A stretch of DNA of 43,957 nucleotides from Clostridia bacterium (GTDB lineage: Bacteria; Bacillota; Clostridia; Lachnospirales; Lachnospiraceae). The DNA is taken from contig JAJQEA010000194.1 of the NCBI GenBank assembly GCA_021201905.1, forward strand, positions 1 to 43,957, written 5' to 3'. The stretch's first letter is position 1. The number at the start of each line of letters is the position of its first letter. The notes under the pieces are model-generated. The model made no database searches, had not been told where the DNA came from, and saw only the letters and a program-made list of their open reading frames with translations. The position numbers and the translations under genes were made by a program. This document shows, one piece after another, positions 8,431-16,473 of this stretch.

Positions 8431-8458
8431 TTTACAACAAAAGAGGTATTCTGTTGTA
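8431..8458. repeat. Right inverted repeat (IRR), embedded in the recombinase 3' end
   Basis: Perfect 28-bp inverse of IRL. On the minus strand it encodes the last residues (YNRIPLLL) and TAA stop of the recombinase, so strand exchange leaves the protein's C-terminus unchanged. Homology stops exactly at 8458/8183 outside and 8431/8210 inside. Confidence 0.95.
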
Positions 8459-9304
8459 TCGGCCTACCAACAAGTCCATTTTCTCTAATTGTCTGATGTG
8501 GTTTTCCCCGCTTTCCATTGTATATATCCTGGTTGTATTGACACTGCTGTGTCCAAGTATGTCCGCCAGCCTTACCAGGTCCTGTTCCTGGCTGTAATAC
8601 ACCCGCGCAAACAGATGCCGGAGGTTATGGGGAAATACTTTATCCAGATTCACACCTGCTTTTATGGCTGTTTTTTTCATCTCCCGCCATATATTGCTCC
8701 TGTCCATGGGCCTGCCGCTTCGGGTAATGAAGATCATCCCGGATTTTATGCCTTTTTCCCTGGCATATTCCCACAAAAGCCTGCATAACCCGTCTGTCAG
8801 GTAAATGGTCCTCACCTTTCCTTTACAGTCCACCTCTGCCACCTGCCGTTCTACCGCGGATACGGTAATATAGTTGAGTTCAGATATACGGATTCCCGTA
8901 GCACAGACCGTCTGAAGCAGCAGGCACAGCCGTTCATTGCCTTCCTTCCTGGCCGCCGCCACAAGTCTTGTATAATCTTCCCGTGACAGTTCCCTCTGCT
9001 TTGGGCAGAATACCCTCTGCTTTACTTTTATATATCTGGCTGTACACTCATCCCATCCACAGTGCCGGAAGAACCCGTTCAGGGCTGCCAAAGCGCCATT
9101 GGCTGTGACAGGTGACAAGCTTTTTCTCAGTTCTTCTTTCCACAGGATTACCATTTCCTTGGTTACTGCGCTTCCTCTCAGGTACTCCTTAAAAAGGTTC
9201 AGATAGTAATTGTATTTTTTTATGGTTCCTGCGCTCAATTCATTTTGGTACAGAAAACGGCAGTAGTCCTCAATCAGTACACATGAAATAACTTTTTTTT
9301 GCAT
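8432..9304 (-). CDS. Tyrosine recombinase, probable DNA invertase of the adjacent switch
   Basis: 290 aa from the ATG at 9304, chosen because AGGAGG lies 6 nt upstream; the track's longer start (9424) lacks a site and adds 40 unlike residues. Residues 1-100 form a SAM-like core-binding domain. The catalytic set is visible: Arg about 138 (ATGIRISEL), HNLRH about 226-230, LGHSSVNTTRIYT with His about 252 and nucleophile Tyr about 261. No N-terminal arm-binding domain is present, as in simple Xer/FimB-type enzymes. The gene ends inside IRR and is co-directional with the operon beyond the switch, so read-through is possible. Chromosomal XerC/XerD is unlikely given the attached inverted repeats. 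It could also act on other sites elsewhere in the genome. Confidence 0.9.
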   Translation of the reverse strand: MQKKVISCVLIEDYCRFLYQNELSAGTIKKYNYYLNLFKEYLRGSAVTKEMVILWKEELRKSLSPVTANGALAALNGFFRHCGWDECTARYIKVKQRVFCPKQRELSREDYTRLVAAARKEGNERLCLLLQTVCATGIRISELNYITVSAVERQVAEVDCKGKVRTIYLTDGLCRLLWEYAREKGIKSGMIFITRSGRPMDRSNIWREMKKTAIKAGVNLDKVFPHNLRHLFARVYYSQEQDLVRLADILGHSSVNTTRIYTMESGENHIRQLEKMDLLVGRYNRIPLLL

Positions 9305-9390
9305 ATCATTCCTCCTGGTTATAAGCGCGGAAGCGGGCGTCCTCTGACTGCTTCCGTGCAGCGGCTTGTTTTGACCTGTGTCGGACAGGC

Positions 9391-9429
9391 GGATACATGA
9401 AGCGGATACATAAAGCAGATACATAAAAA
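9391..9429. repeat. Three 13-bp direct repeats upstream of the recombinase
   Basis: GGATACATGAAGC, GGATACATAAAGC and AGATACATAAAAA lie head to tail, ending 87 bp before the recombinase start. They may be iterated binding sites for a regulator or accessory protein, or decay of a longer repeat. The rest of 9305-9596 holds no convincing gene. Confidence 0.65.
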
Positions 9430-9596
9430 GGAAGCCCTACCGAGCCTCCTTCGTGCGATTGCTTGTATATGAGCCATGATGCAATGTGTCTATAACAGAC
9501 ATATATTCCCATTACTATCGTACCCCATTTTACCATGTGCCATTCATCCTAAAAAGTGAGGGGGCATCATAAGATGCATTTTAAACATAAAAAACA

Positions 9597-9642
9597 AATA
9601 AGCACCCGGATACCGCCGCAGCGGATGATCCGAATGCTTATT
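9597..9642 (-). terminator. Rho-independent terminator of cysK
   Basis: AATAAGCACCCGGAT (9597-9611) pairs with 9628-9642 over 15 positions with two mismatches. On the minus strand it is followed by TTTGTTTTTT. It lies about 60 bp after the cysK stop. Confidence 0.85.
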
Positions 9643-9700
9643 TTCATTATATCCAAACCTGTTTCCGTCTTCCTGATTTGTGGATAAAAAGATATTCAGG

Positions 9701-10633
9701 TTATTCCACAAACAGCGCCGTGGAATAGTACCTGTCCCCGCTGTCAGGAAGCAGCGCCACAATAGTCTTGCCCTCATTCTCAGGCCGTCTGGCAACCTCA
9801 ATGGCTGCGTGCAGGGCTGCTCCCGATGAAATTCCGGTCAGAAGTCCCTCTGTCCTGGCCAGCATCTTGGCAGCGGCAAAGGGTGCCTCATTGTCAACAG
9901 TTATGATTTCATCATATATATGGGTATCCAGCACCTTGGGAATGAACCCTGCTCCGATTCCCTGGATCTTGTGGGGACCGGCGCTTCCACCGGAAAGAAC
10001 CGGTGATGTGGACGGCTCCACCGCTATAACCTTGATATTTGGATTCTTTTCCTTCAAATATGTACCGGTGCCTGTGAGAGTGCCTCCTGTTCCCACAGAC
10101 GCCACAAATATATCCACCTGCCCGTCCGTATCCTGCCAGATTTCCGGTCCCGTGCTCTCCATATGCGCCCGCGGGTTCACCGGATTGTCAAACTGTCCCG
10201 GTATAAAGCTGTCCGGTATCTCCTTTGCCAGCTCCTCCGCCTTTTCAATGGCCCCGCTCATTCCCTTCTCACCGGGCGTCAGAACGATTTCGGCTCCGTA
10301 TGCCTTCAGTATATTGCGGCGCTCCACGCTCATGGTATCGGGCATGGTAAGTATCATCCTGTAGCCCTTGACCGCAGATACGGCGGCCAGTCCAACGCCT
10401 GTATTGCCTGACGTGGGCTCGATGATGATAGAACCGGGTTTCAGCTTGCCGGTGCATTCCGCATCCTCAATCATGGCCTTCCCCACTCTGTCCTTAACAC
10501 TCCCGGCCGGGTTAAAGTATTCCAGCTTCACCAGAAGACGCGCTTTCAGCTGCTCCTTCTTCTCGATATTAGTCACCTCAACCAATGGGGTGTTTCCTAC
10601 CAGCTCAATGGCTCCCTTGTAAATCTTAGACAT
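9701..10633 (-). CDS. cysK: Cysteine synthase A (O-acetylserine sulfhydrylase)
   Basis: A PLP enzyme that makes L-cysteine from O-acetyl-L-serine and sulfide in the cytoplasm. About 310 aa, the normal family length, starting at ATG 10633 (the track start is an upstream GTG). Signatures: NPAGSVKDRVG with the PLP-binding Lys near residue 45, TSGNTGVG for the substrate carboxylate, GTGGTLTG for the PLP phosphate, and LPDSGDRYYST at the C-terminus. It stands alone with its own promoter and terminator; no cysE is adjacent. cysK is typically repressed when cysteine is plentiful, in Firmicutes often by an Rrf2-family protein. Confidence 0.95.
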   Translation of the reverse strand: MSKIYKGAIELVGNTPLVEVTNIEKKEQLKARLLVKLEYFNPAGSVKDRVGKAMIEDAECTGKLKPGSIIIEPTSGNTGVGLAAVSAVKGYRMILTMPDTMSVERRNILKAYGAEIVLTPGEKGMSGAIEKAEELAKEIPDSFIPGQFDNPVNPRAHMESTGPEIWQDTDGQVDIFVASVGTGGTLTGTGTYLKEKNPNIKVIAVEPSTSPVLSGGSAGPHKIQGIGAGFIPKVLDTHIYDEIITVDNEAPFAAAKMLARTEGLLTGISSGAALHAAIEVARRPENEGKTIVALLPDSGDRYYSTALFVE

Positions 10634-10705
10634 AGCTTCCACCGTTCCCTCACAGGCGTGCAGGGCCTTTCTTTTTATTCATAGTTATTCACTAGGTTTT
10701 CTAGG

Positions 10706-10734
10706 ATTATATGACCGGTGTAAGGATTTGTCAA
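10706..10734 (-). promoter_or_regulatory. Consensus promoter of cysK with flanking dyad
   Basis: On the minus strand TTGACA (10734-10729), exactly 17 bp, then TATAAT (10711-10706): both boxes perfect. Directly downstream CCTAGAAAACCTAG and TAGTGAATAACTA form short dyads near the start site, plausible for an Rrf2/CymR-type repressor. Confidence 0.88.
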
Positions 10735-10781
10735 GTATTTTATACTGAAGCTGTGGCGTAAACTATATTTTCATATTCTTT

Positions 10782-11840
10782 TTAACTTGCCGGTTCCACC
10801 ATAACACCCTTTGAGTCAAAGGTATAGGACACACTGTCAATATCCATCGTGGTATCATGAATCATGGCGCCATTGGGGTCAAGATAATACCAGGCGCCAT
10901 CCACCTCAACCCATCCGGTCTGCTTCACATACCCCTTCATATAGTACCATCTGCCGTCCACATGCTTCCATCCGTCGGCAGGAATCAGGGCACTGTAGTC
11001 CGTAAATGCCAGCTCGATGGTCACATTTCCGTTTATACCATTCACTGTGCCTGTATCGGTACACTGCCATATGGTGCGGTTCGGGTAGCTGTTCACGGTC
11101 CCATACCTGGCATACCATATATCATAGGGAATTTGATTGGTATCCATATTCCTGGTCAGCCATTCATTGTTCCCATATACCACCGGATGATATCCGGCAT
11201 CCGAAATGGTCTTGCAAAATGCGTTTACATTGTCCGTTATCCGCTGTCTGGTCAGTCCGTTGTCAAGAAGGTGCTGGGATTCCACATCATAGGCAATGGG
11301 GTAGGATATGGGGAAATCCTTAATTACCTTGAGCACGAAATTGGCCTCATCAATGGCAGTCTGTACGTCCAGAGCCTGGGTGTAGAAAAACACTCCGGTC
11401 TTAATGCCGTTTGCAAATGCCTCTGTGACGTTCCTGTCAAAATAAGGGTCCTTATCCTTATAGTAACCCACCCGTATCATGGCAAACGACACGCCGTCCG
11501 ATGCCACCCCGGACCAGTCTATACCGTTTTCATTGGCCCGGTTCTGGTACTTGGTTACGGTAATGCCCTTTTCCAGCGCTCCTGCTATGGGCGCTCCCGA
11601 TGCGTCCACATACTGGCCATTCTCCAATGTCCAGGGCTGGGCTCCGTAAACTGCGGCCGGCGCAATCAGCGGCGTGGCACCTATAATAGCCGCGGCCGCC
11701 CATACGACTGCCCTCTTTCCCATTGTTCCCGGCTTTACATACTTTTCGGACTTTCCAGTCTTTCCAGCTTTTCCAGTCTTTGCGGCCTCTCCAGTCTTTG
11801 CAGTATTTCCAGTCTTTCCGCTCTCTCCCAGCATCCTCAT
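10782..11840 (-). CDS. GH25 lysozyme (N-acetylmuramidase) with cell-wall-binding repeats
   Basis: A secreted or membrane-tethered peptidoglycan hydrolase of glycoside hydrolase family 25. From ATG 11840 (GAGG 8 nt upstream) it has a KTG-rich repeated N-terminus of about 40 residues, then a hydrophobic signal/anchor (AVVWAAAAIIGATPLIAPAA). The GH25 barrel runs from about 95 to 290, with GITVTKYQNR replacing the usual DVS/YQG start, catalytic-type AYDVES near 186 and IWQCTDTG near the end. Two choline-binding-type repeats (GWKHVDGRWYYMKG, GWVEVDGAWYYLDPNGAM) form the C-terminus. The KTG repeats before the signal are unusual. It ends 48 bp upstream of the cysK promoter, on the same strand. Confidence 0.88.
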   Translation of the reverse strand: MRMLGESGKTGNTAKTGEAAKTGKAGKTGKSEKYVKPGTMGKRAVVWAAAAIIGATPLIAPAAVYGAQPWTLENGQYVDASGAPIAGALEKGITVTKYQNRANENGIDWSGVASDGVSFAMIRVGYYKDKDPYFDRNVTEAFANGIKTGVFFYTQALDVQTAIDEANFVLKVIKDFPISYPIAYDVESQHLLDNGLTRQRITDNVNAFCKTISDAGYHPVVYGNNEWLTRNMDTNQIPYDIWYARYGTVNSYPNRTIWQCTDTGTVNGINGNVTIELAFTDYSALIPADGWKHVDGRWYYMKGYVKQTGWVEVDGAWYYLDPNGAMIHDTTMDIDSVSYTFDSKGVMVEPAS

Positions 11841-11970
11841 CTCATCCACCTCATACTCTCATATTCCATATAAATCCACATGTTTTTTATTTTAGCACAA
11901 AGGAGTTTCCATCTTGTTGAGGTTTTCTTAATGTTTCCTTTCAACTTAGGAGTATTTGGTGACCTCCTGC

Positions 11971-12205
11971 CTAAATGTCAAATTTATATTTACGGCCACA
12001 GTCCGGTTTGTCCGGTTTCCTTGCCGGTTCGTGCAGTTCCACCATACTGATGAAACTGTAATAGATTTCAATGCGCTGTGTCAATACTCGTAACAAATAA
12101 GAGGTCGCCCGGTTTTAATTTTTTAATCAGCCTTTGATAAGCTGGGCGGTTGAAGTCCTTCCCTCTCACCTTATCCAGAAAGATATGGTCTTTTTGGATA
12201 CCGGC
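11971..12205 (-). pseudogene. Internally deleted large serine recombinase (remnant)
   Basis: On the minus strand FLDKVRGKDFNRPAYQRL then KPGDLLFVTSID matches the N-terminal resolvase domain of serine recombinases. It is followed after a short out-of-frame junction by QRIEIYYSFISMVEL, which resembles the extreme C-terminal tail of TnpX/DUF4368-type recombinases. Everything between, including the zinc-ribbon region, is missing, as is the N-terminal catalytic Ser. It is a dead relic of a conjugative or mobilisable element. Confidence 0.7.
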
Positions 12206-12222
12206 TGTCCGCCACGAATATA

Positions 12223-12532
12223 TTAACCGTCTATGTAACCAGCGGTGATAGGGAACATATCCTGAAACAGCAGCGCAGTTCTCCTGTCCTGAATGACAAA
12301 TCCTGATGGAGTCAGTCGGCTTGCTCCGTTCTTTTTTCTGCGCCAAAATCCTCTCGAATTTTTCTATTTTTGAACTGCACAGAACAAGCCAGTAGAGGGA
12401 AGTTTCCGCGTCCTGAAAGGCAAAATAGTGGGGCTGTTTCGTAGTGTCATAATTGATTTTAAGATAAGGGTCGCTCACCTTTTGAAAGAAGCTGTCACTA
12501 ACAAAATAGATGTTCCCCGCAACGATTTCCAT
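12223..12532 (-). pseudogene. CptN-like type III toxin, frameshifted
   Basis: The first 80 residues from ATG 12532 (GNIYFVSDSFFQKVSDPYLK, PHYFAFQDAETSLYWLVLCS, KPTDSIRI) resemble endoribonuclease toxins of the CptN/TenpN type III toxin-antitoxin family as I recall them. After about 12305 the similarity moves one frame (VIQDRRTALLFQDMFPITAG) and stops at 12223. The expected tandem-repeat RNA antitoxin upstream is not visible; that position holds a PAPS-reductase relic. The 154-aa track ORF is a chance read-through from the toxin into the serine-recombinase relic. Confidence 0.65.
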
Positions 12533-12612
12533 AAGCGCCCTTAAAAGGGATTCACCCCCAAAATCCAGCCTGCGGAAAATATCTCTTACATAGTGATATC
12601 AAACAAACTTAT

Positions 12613-13019
12613 TTACCTCTCGATGGTCTCTTCCTCCATCCGCCACGAAAAAACCGCTGCCATCTTCCACTTCATCTTGCCTCCGCCAGTAGGGATTACA
12701 TCTAGCATCTTCCAAAGGATCATATATATGCCCGCTGGTAGGTCAGGAATAGCCGAAGCTCTCTCCAATGGTTCTTTCCCTCCATGGGGCATCCCAAACA
12801 TCCTGCCCGGTAGAATCCCATATCATAAAGTGGATTAATCTCCAGGCGCTCGTTGCGTATAAATTCCCACATATCCGAGTCCCGCCAATCCATAATTGGA
12901 TTGCAGATTCTTTTCCCTTTTAATATGCAGCCCTCAAACAGCACGCGCTGCTCATCATTGTCATTATTCAGAATAATCTTCTTACTGGGATCCGAGACAA
13001 AATTTTCAAAAACGTCTCA
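12613..13019 (-). pseudogene. PAPS-reductase-family protein, C-terminal remnant
   Basis: Continuous similarity can be read as DVFENFVSDPSKKIIL, then KRICNPIMDWRDSDMWEFI and FYRAGCLGCPMEGKNHW, the C-terminal signature of phosphoadenosine-phosphosulfate-reductase-like proteins common in mobile elements. It then suffers an in-frame TGA and a frameshift before KMKWKMAAVFSWRMEEE. No start and no N-terminal ATP-pyrophosphatase loop remain. Confidence 0.65.
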
Positions 13020-13574
13020 ACTATTCTTCTGCTTCACACTCTCCGCCTATCACACACCAGTGATAATGCTTCCGCACATTCATCCCTCGTAACATGCCGG
13101 CTTTCCTTTGACAATTCGATTACCGCCCCGGTCACCTTACTCGTAGCATGGTTCTCAGCCGCAGGTAAAATCTGCACCTCGCTTAATTCCAACAGCTTTT
13201 GATCCCCTTTTTGAAAACTCCTGAACAGACACTTCATAAGATGAGATATTCTTTGAGAATATTACATAATCTTTAACAGGAGATGTTTGAAACATGAGAA
13301 CTATGCCGATGTCTAACAAATGACTATTTCCGCTTCCACCCCATAAGGACCGAGGCCTACGATACACATTTTTTCTGACTGTTGATGAATCTTATAGATA
13401 AGTGTCAGCATTATGTTTTCATTCAATTTTTATTCTTTCTCCATAATTCTCCTGATTTCTGTAGGTGATGATAATGCTAGTTCTTCCTTATCTTCCGTCA
13501 TAGTCCCAGATATAATTACACTTTACGGTTTTAATATCTGCTCCTCTTCTAGATACACTCTTATATCGTTCAAT
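13020..13574. other. Degraded stretch without a recognisable gene
   Basis: Short overlapping ORFs (67 aa at 13034-13237 and 70 aa at 13155-13367, both minus) share sequence in different frames and match nothing I know. The + strand 13413-13574 is AT-rich with no coding character. I read it as mobile-element debris. Confidence 0.5.
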
Positions 13575-14043
13575 CTGCGGGAAGGGAAGCGCGTGTGGTT
13601 CTTTAGTGACCTTCCTGTTGAGACGGACGACAGGCTGCGTGGCATCCCCCTGCGGCCGCAATATCCATGTGGGAATACACCCGTTGGAGCTGGTGCTGAG
13701 ACGTGGCAGCGGGGAGATGGAAGCCAGCTTGGCGGAAGATCTGGAATTCCATGGGAAGTGGTGGGCTGCCTGGCCTCCATTGACGTAAAACGGTATGAAC
13801 CAGCTGTTTTAAAACTGGCAGAGAGAAATGAATGGAAACTACACTTTTTCTACGCGGATGAGCTGGAACAGGTGGAAGGGGATTTTGAAAGCTCGGAATT
13901 TGTGAAACGCACAGTAAACGCAGGAAATGTGTGTGCCAAGCCGCGATGGCTGCCTCAGGCCGCGAAGAACTGCTTTTGCCGCGGCAGGCGGGGCGGGGTA
14001 TCACGGTGGCGGTGAGGCATGTGCGGCTGCTGGGAGGATGGAC
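13575..14043 (+). pseudogene. cbiG: CbiG (cobalt-precorrin-5A hydrolase) fragment, broken by frameshifts
   Basis: Readable pieces in order are EGKRVWFFSDLPVET, NIHVGIHPLELVL, then CLASIDVKRYEPAVLKLAE with LHFFYADELEQVEGDFESSEF, then in another frame ELLLPRQAGRGITVAV. These match the central and C-terminal CbiG region of the anaerobic cobalamin pathway. The last break is a TG repeat: AATGTGTGTGCC would read on correctly with one TG fewer. The N-terminus is absent. It is the only + strand gene piece between spmB and spmA and is truncated against the STAND gene. Confidence 0.75.
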
Positions 14044-14055
14044 ACGGATGTTCGT

Positions 14056-16473
14056 CTATTCATCTATTGATTGTAATTTCTCCAGATATTCTTTGACTTT
14101 CTTTGAATTATCTAGAGCTGCATAATAAACGGCCATTTTTTGATACGATTGCTTTAAGTACGGATGTTTTGAGTTTATCTTTTCTAAAATAGTGATATCC
14201 AACACCTGAAATTCAATGGCCTTTTCATAACTGGATTTACGAAAAAAGACGGTGGCGATATTATTATAAGTCTGCGATAAGTCCATATGGTTCTCATTTT
14301 CAAATTTATTACGAATATTCAGTGCTCTCAAATGGTACTCAAGGGCCGCGTCCAATTCTCCGTTGTCACATAGAATCATAGCCATATTATTATAAAGGGT
14401 GGCGAAATCCTGATGGTTATCAGGTATTCTGCCTTTATACATAGTTTCCGCCTGAAGATAGCAGTCGAAGGCCTTTTCGTGTTCTCCATTATAGTAGTGT
14501 GTCAGTCCTAAATTGTTATAGACAGAAGCCATATCCAGGAAGGATGAGTGCTGCTTATATATTTCAAGGGCCTTTTCTCCATATTGAATGGCCGAAGAAA
14601 ATTCTTCGAGATCATCATAGTTGGTGGCAATGTCACGATAGATATCTGCCATTAATGTTGTTTGGACATATTCAGAGGCTTCACACCCTTGCATAGCTTT
14701 TTTATAGAGCTGCTCGGATCTTTTGAAGTGACCAAAGCAATTTTCTATTGTTGCCTGAATACAGAAAATAGAAAATATATTTTTATTATTATTTGAATAA
14801 GTTTTTGCTAATATTTTATAAGCTTTATCCAACAAAACCATTGCTTCAGATAATTTACCGGTATAGTAATACGCTTGTCCCACAGAGATGCAAAGTAATC
14901 CTATTTTAGCGCTGGTGCTTTTTGAAAAATAATTCAGCGTAAATTCCGCAAAAGGTAACAAATTATTGTAATCCATAATGCTTGTACTTTCATTGCTTGC
15001 CAAATGCCTGATAAAATAATCAATGATATTTTTACAGTCATTTAATGTGATCCTGCAACTGCTTTTGATTACTTCTTTTATCACATGGTGCATAAAGAAA
15101 CCATTATCGGTTTTCTTTAGCCAGGCATACTTTGTTAAACGGATAAACAGATTCATATTAGACAGATTAAACCATCTATAGATATCTGCAGGGACGGGCA
15201 TATTGGGAAAAATTGATAAGACCTTTAATACCTTAAGCTCATCTTTGTCCAGGCTAGAAATATCAAAAACATATTTCAGATGATCGATAACAGTCGCTTC
15301 TCTAACCACCTCATCTCTGTGGGTAATTTGTGCCACGGCTTCTGACAAATTGAACCCGTCATTTTCCAACTTATTAAATATATCCATAGGAGATAATCCA
15401 TCCTGCAAGGAAACCTTGGCGATTGCCTCAATCGTAAGTGTATGAAATCCAGACAACTCTACAATCTTTTTTACATTTTCTCTTTCTTCGTCTGATTCTA
15501 GTTTCCGATAATAATTTTCGAACAGTTCTATACATTTAGATTCATTTAAAAAATCAAGATCATATACGCTGAATGATCCTAGCCGCCGAATTCTGGATGT
15601 GCAAATTACTTTACATCGGAAGCTGTCAAGAATGTGGAGATTCTGGTCATCCGCCTCCGTCACATTGACGTTATCCACAAATAAAAAGGCAGTTTCTTTG
15701 ATTTCTTCCCACAAAAATAATAGCAACCGGTCTAAACGTTCACTATATGGACAGTCGCTGCTGAAAATAGGAAAATAAAACTGCTCCACTAAATCATTGA
15801 GTAAATTTCCTTTGTAATTGACCCATGCCAGTTGGCTGATGATCTCCCTGTCATAGAACAACTCCCGGCACAGAGCGGTCTTTCCTATGCCGCCCATGCC
15901 GTTAACAATAACAATTTTGCTTTTTTCATTGAGCATTACAAGAATATTCTTTAAATCGTTTTCCCTCCCGACAAGTTGTTCCTGTATCTTAGGAGCATAG
16001 CGGGTTAAAATGCGGGGAGACTGTATTTTTTTTGTATTCCCGTCCTCTTGAATTAGAATGCGTTTAAGCATTTGATGGTTTTCCGACAGTTCAACATCAG
16101 CTCTCATGGAAATGATCTTTTTTGAATACTCTGCAGTTTGTAAAAGATAAAAAAATAATCGGGAAAAGAAATATGAATTTTCTTTTTCAGCCGATTCTAT
16201 ATCTGCATCCATAAGAATTTGATGCAGACTTATTTCCAATTCCCGTGCGCCCTCAGATGTGTTTAACGCATGTTTAAACGCATCTTGCAGCCGGGGCTTT
16301 TTTGAATTTACCAATTTAGCGGAGAATTCTTTGCTTATGTCTCTATTCTCTTTGCAGTCCTCTATAGCTTTTTTAAAAGCTCTGGAATATGAAAATCTTG
16401 CAGTTAAATGCCCCTTTGCTTTGACAAACAGCTCAAAAGAATCCTTTAGTATTCCATAAATATCAAATAACAT
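14056..16473 (-). CDS. STAND ATPase with NB-ARC core and TPR repeats
   Basis: 805 aa; AGGAGG 10 nt before the ATG. Residues 1-160 are a helical N-terminal region of unknown type. An NB-ARC/STAND NTPase core follows: Walker A VNGMGGIGKTALC about 190, Walker B FLFVDNVN about 260, arginine-containing CTSRIRR sensor about 290, and a winged-helix-like region about 380-460. The C-terminal 270 residues are TPR units (AIQYGEKALEIYK, SVYNNLGLTHYYNGEHEKAF, ALEYHLRALNIRNKF, and AIEFQ before QSYQKMAVYYAALDN). STAND proteins oligomerise on ligand binding; bacterial ones act as regulators or as anti-phage sensors. No recognised effector (nuclease, TIR, protease, SARP) is fused, so function stays open. The gene is clearly more AT-rich than its surroundings and lies among mobile-element relics, suggesting transfer. 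Confidence 0.85.
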   Translation of the reverse strand: MLFDIYGILKDSFELFVKAKGHLTARFSYSRAFKKAIEDCKENRDISKEFSAKLVNSKKPRLQDAFKHALNTSEGARELEISLHQILMDADIESAEKENSYFFSRLFFYLLQTAEYSKKIISMRADVELSENHQMLKRILIQEDGNTKKIQSPRILTRYAPKIQEQLVGRENDLKNILVMLNEKSKIVIVNGMGGIGKTALCRELFYDREIISQLAWVNYKGNLLNDLVEQFYFPIFSSDCPYSERLDRLLLFLWEEIKETAFLFVDNVNVTEADDQNLHILDSFRCKVICTSRIRRLGSFSVYDLDFLNESKCIELFENYYRKLESDEERENVKKIVELSGFHTLTIEAIAKVSLQDGLSPMDIFNKLENDGFNLSEAVAQITHRDEVVREATVIDHLKYVFDISSLDKDELKVLKVLSIFPNMPVPADIYRWFNLSNMNLFIRLTKYAWLKKTDNGFFMHHVIKEVIKSSCRITLNDCKNIIDYFIRHLASNESTSIMDYNNLLPFAEFTLNYFSKSTSAKIGLLCISVGQAYYYTGKLSEAMVLLDKAYKILAKTYSNNNKNIFSIFCIQATIENCFGHFKRSEQLYKKAMQGCEASEYVQTTLMADIYRDIATNYDDLEEFSSAIQYGEKALEIYKQHSSFLDMASVYNNLGLTHYYNGEHEKAFDCYLQAETMYKGRIPDNHQDFATLYNNMAMILCDNGELDAALEYHLRALNIRNKFENENHMDLSQTYNNIATVFFRKSSYEKAIEFQVLDITILEKINSKHPYLKQSYQKMAVYYAALDNSKKVKEYLEKLQSIDE

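Noticed and set aside
8432-9304. Recombinase as housekeeping XerC/XerD
   Set aside because: It abuts and partly encodes a perfect inverted repeat with a recombinase-site-like dyad, which fits a dedicated invertase far better.
9306-9801. 76-aa and 85-aa minus-strand ORFs between the recombinase and cysK
   Set aside because: The 85-aa frame overlaps cysK and its terminator, and the 76-aa frame overlaps the 13-bp repeats and the recombinase leader; neither has coding character.
10857-11873. 338-aa + strand ORF opposite the GH25 gene
   Set aside because: Antisense shadow; the minus frame has clear GH25 and wall-binding motifs.
12068-12532. 154-aa ORF as an intact toxin gene
   Set aside because: Family similarity changes frame at about 12305 and the C-terminus is resolvase sequence, so it is a chance fusion.
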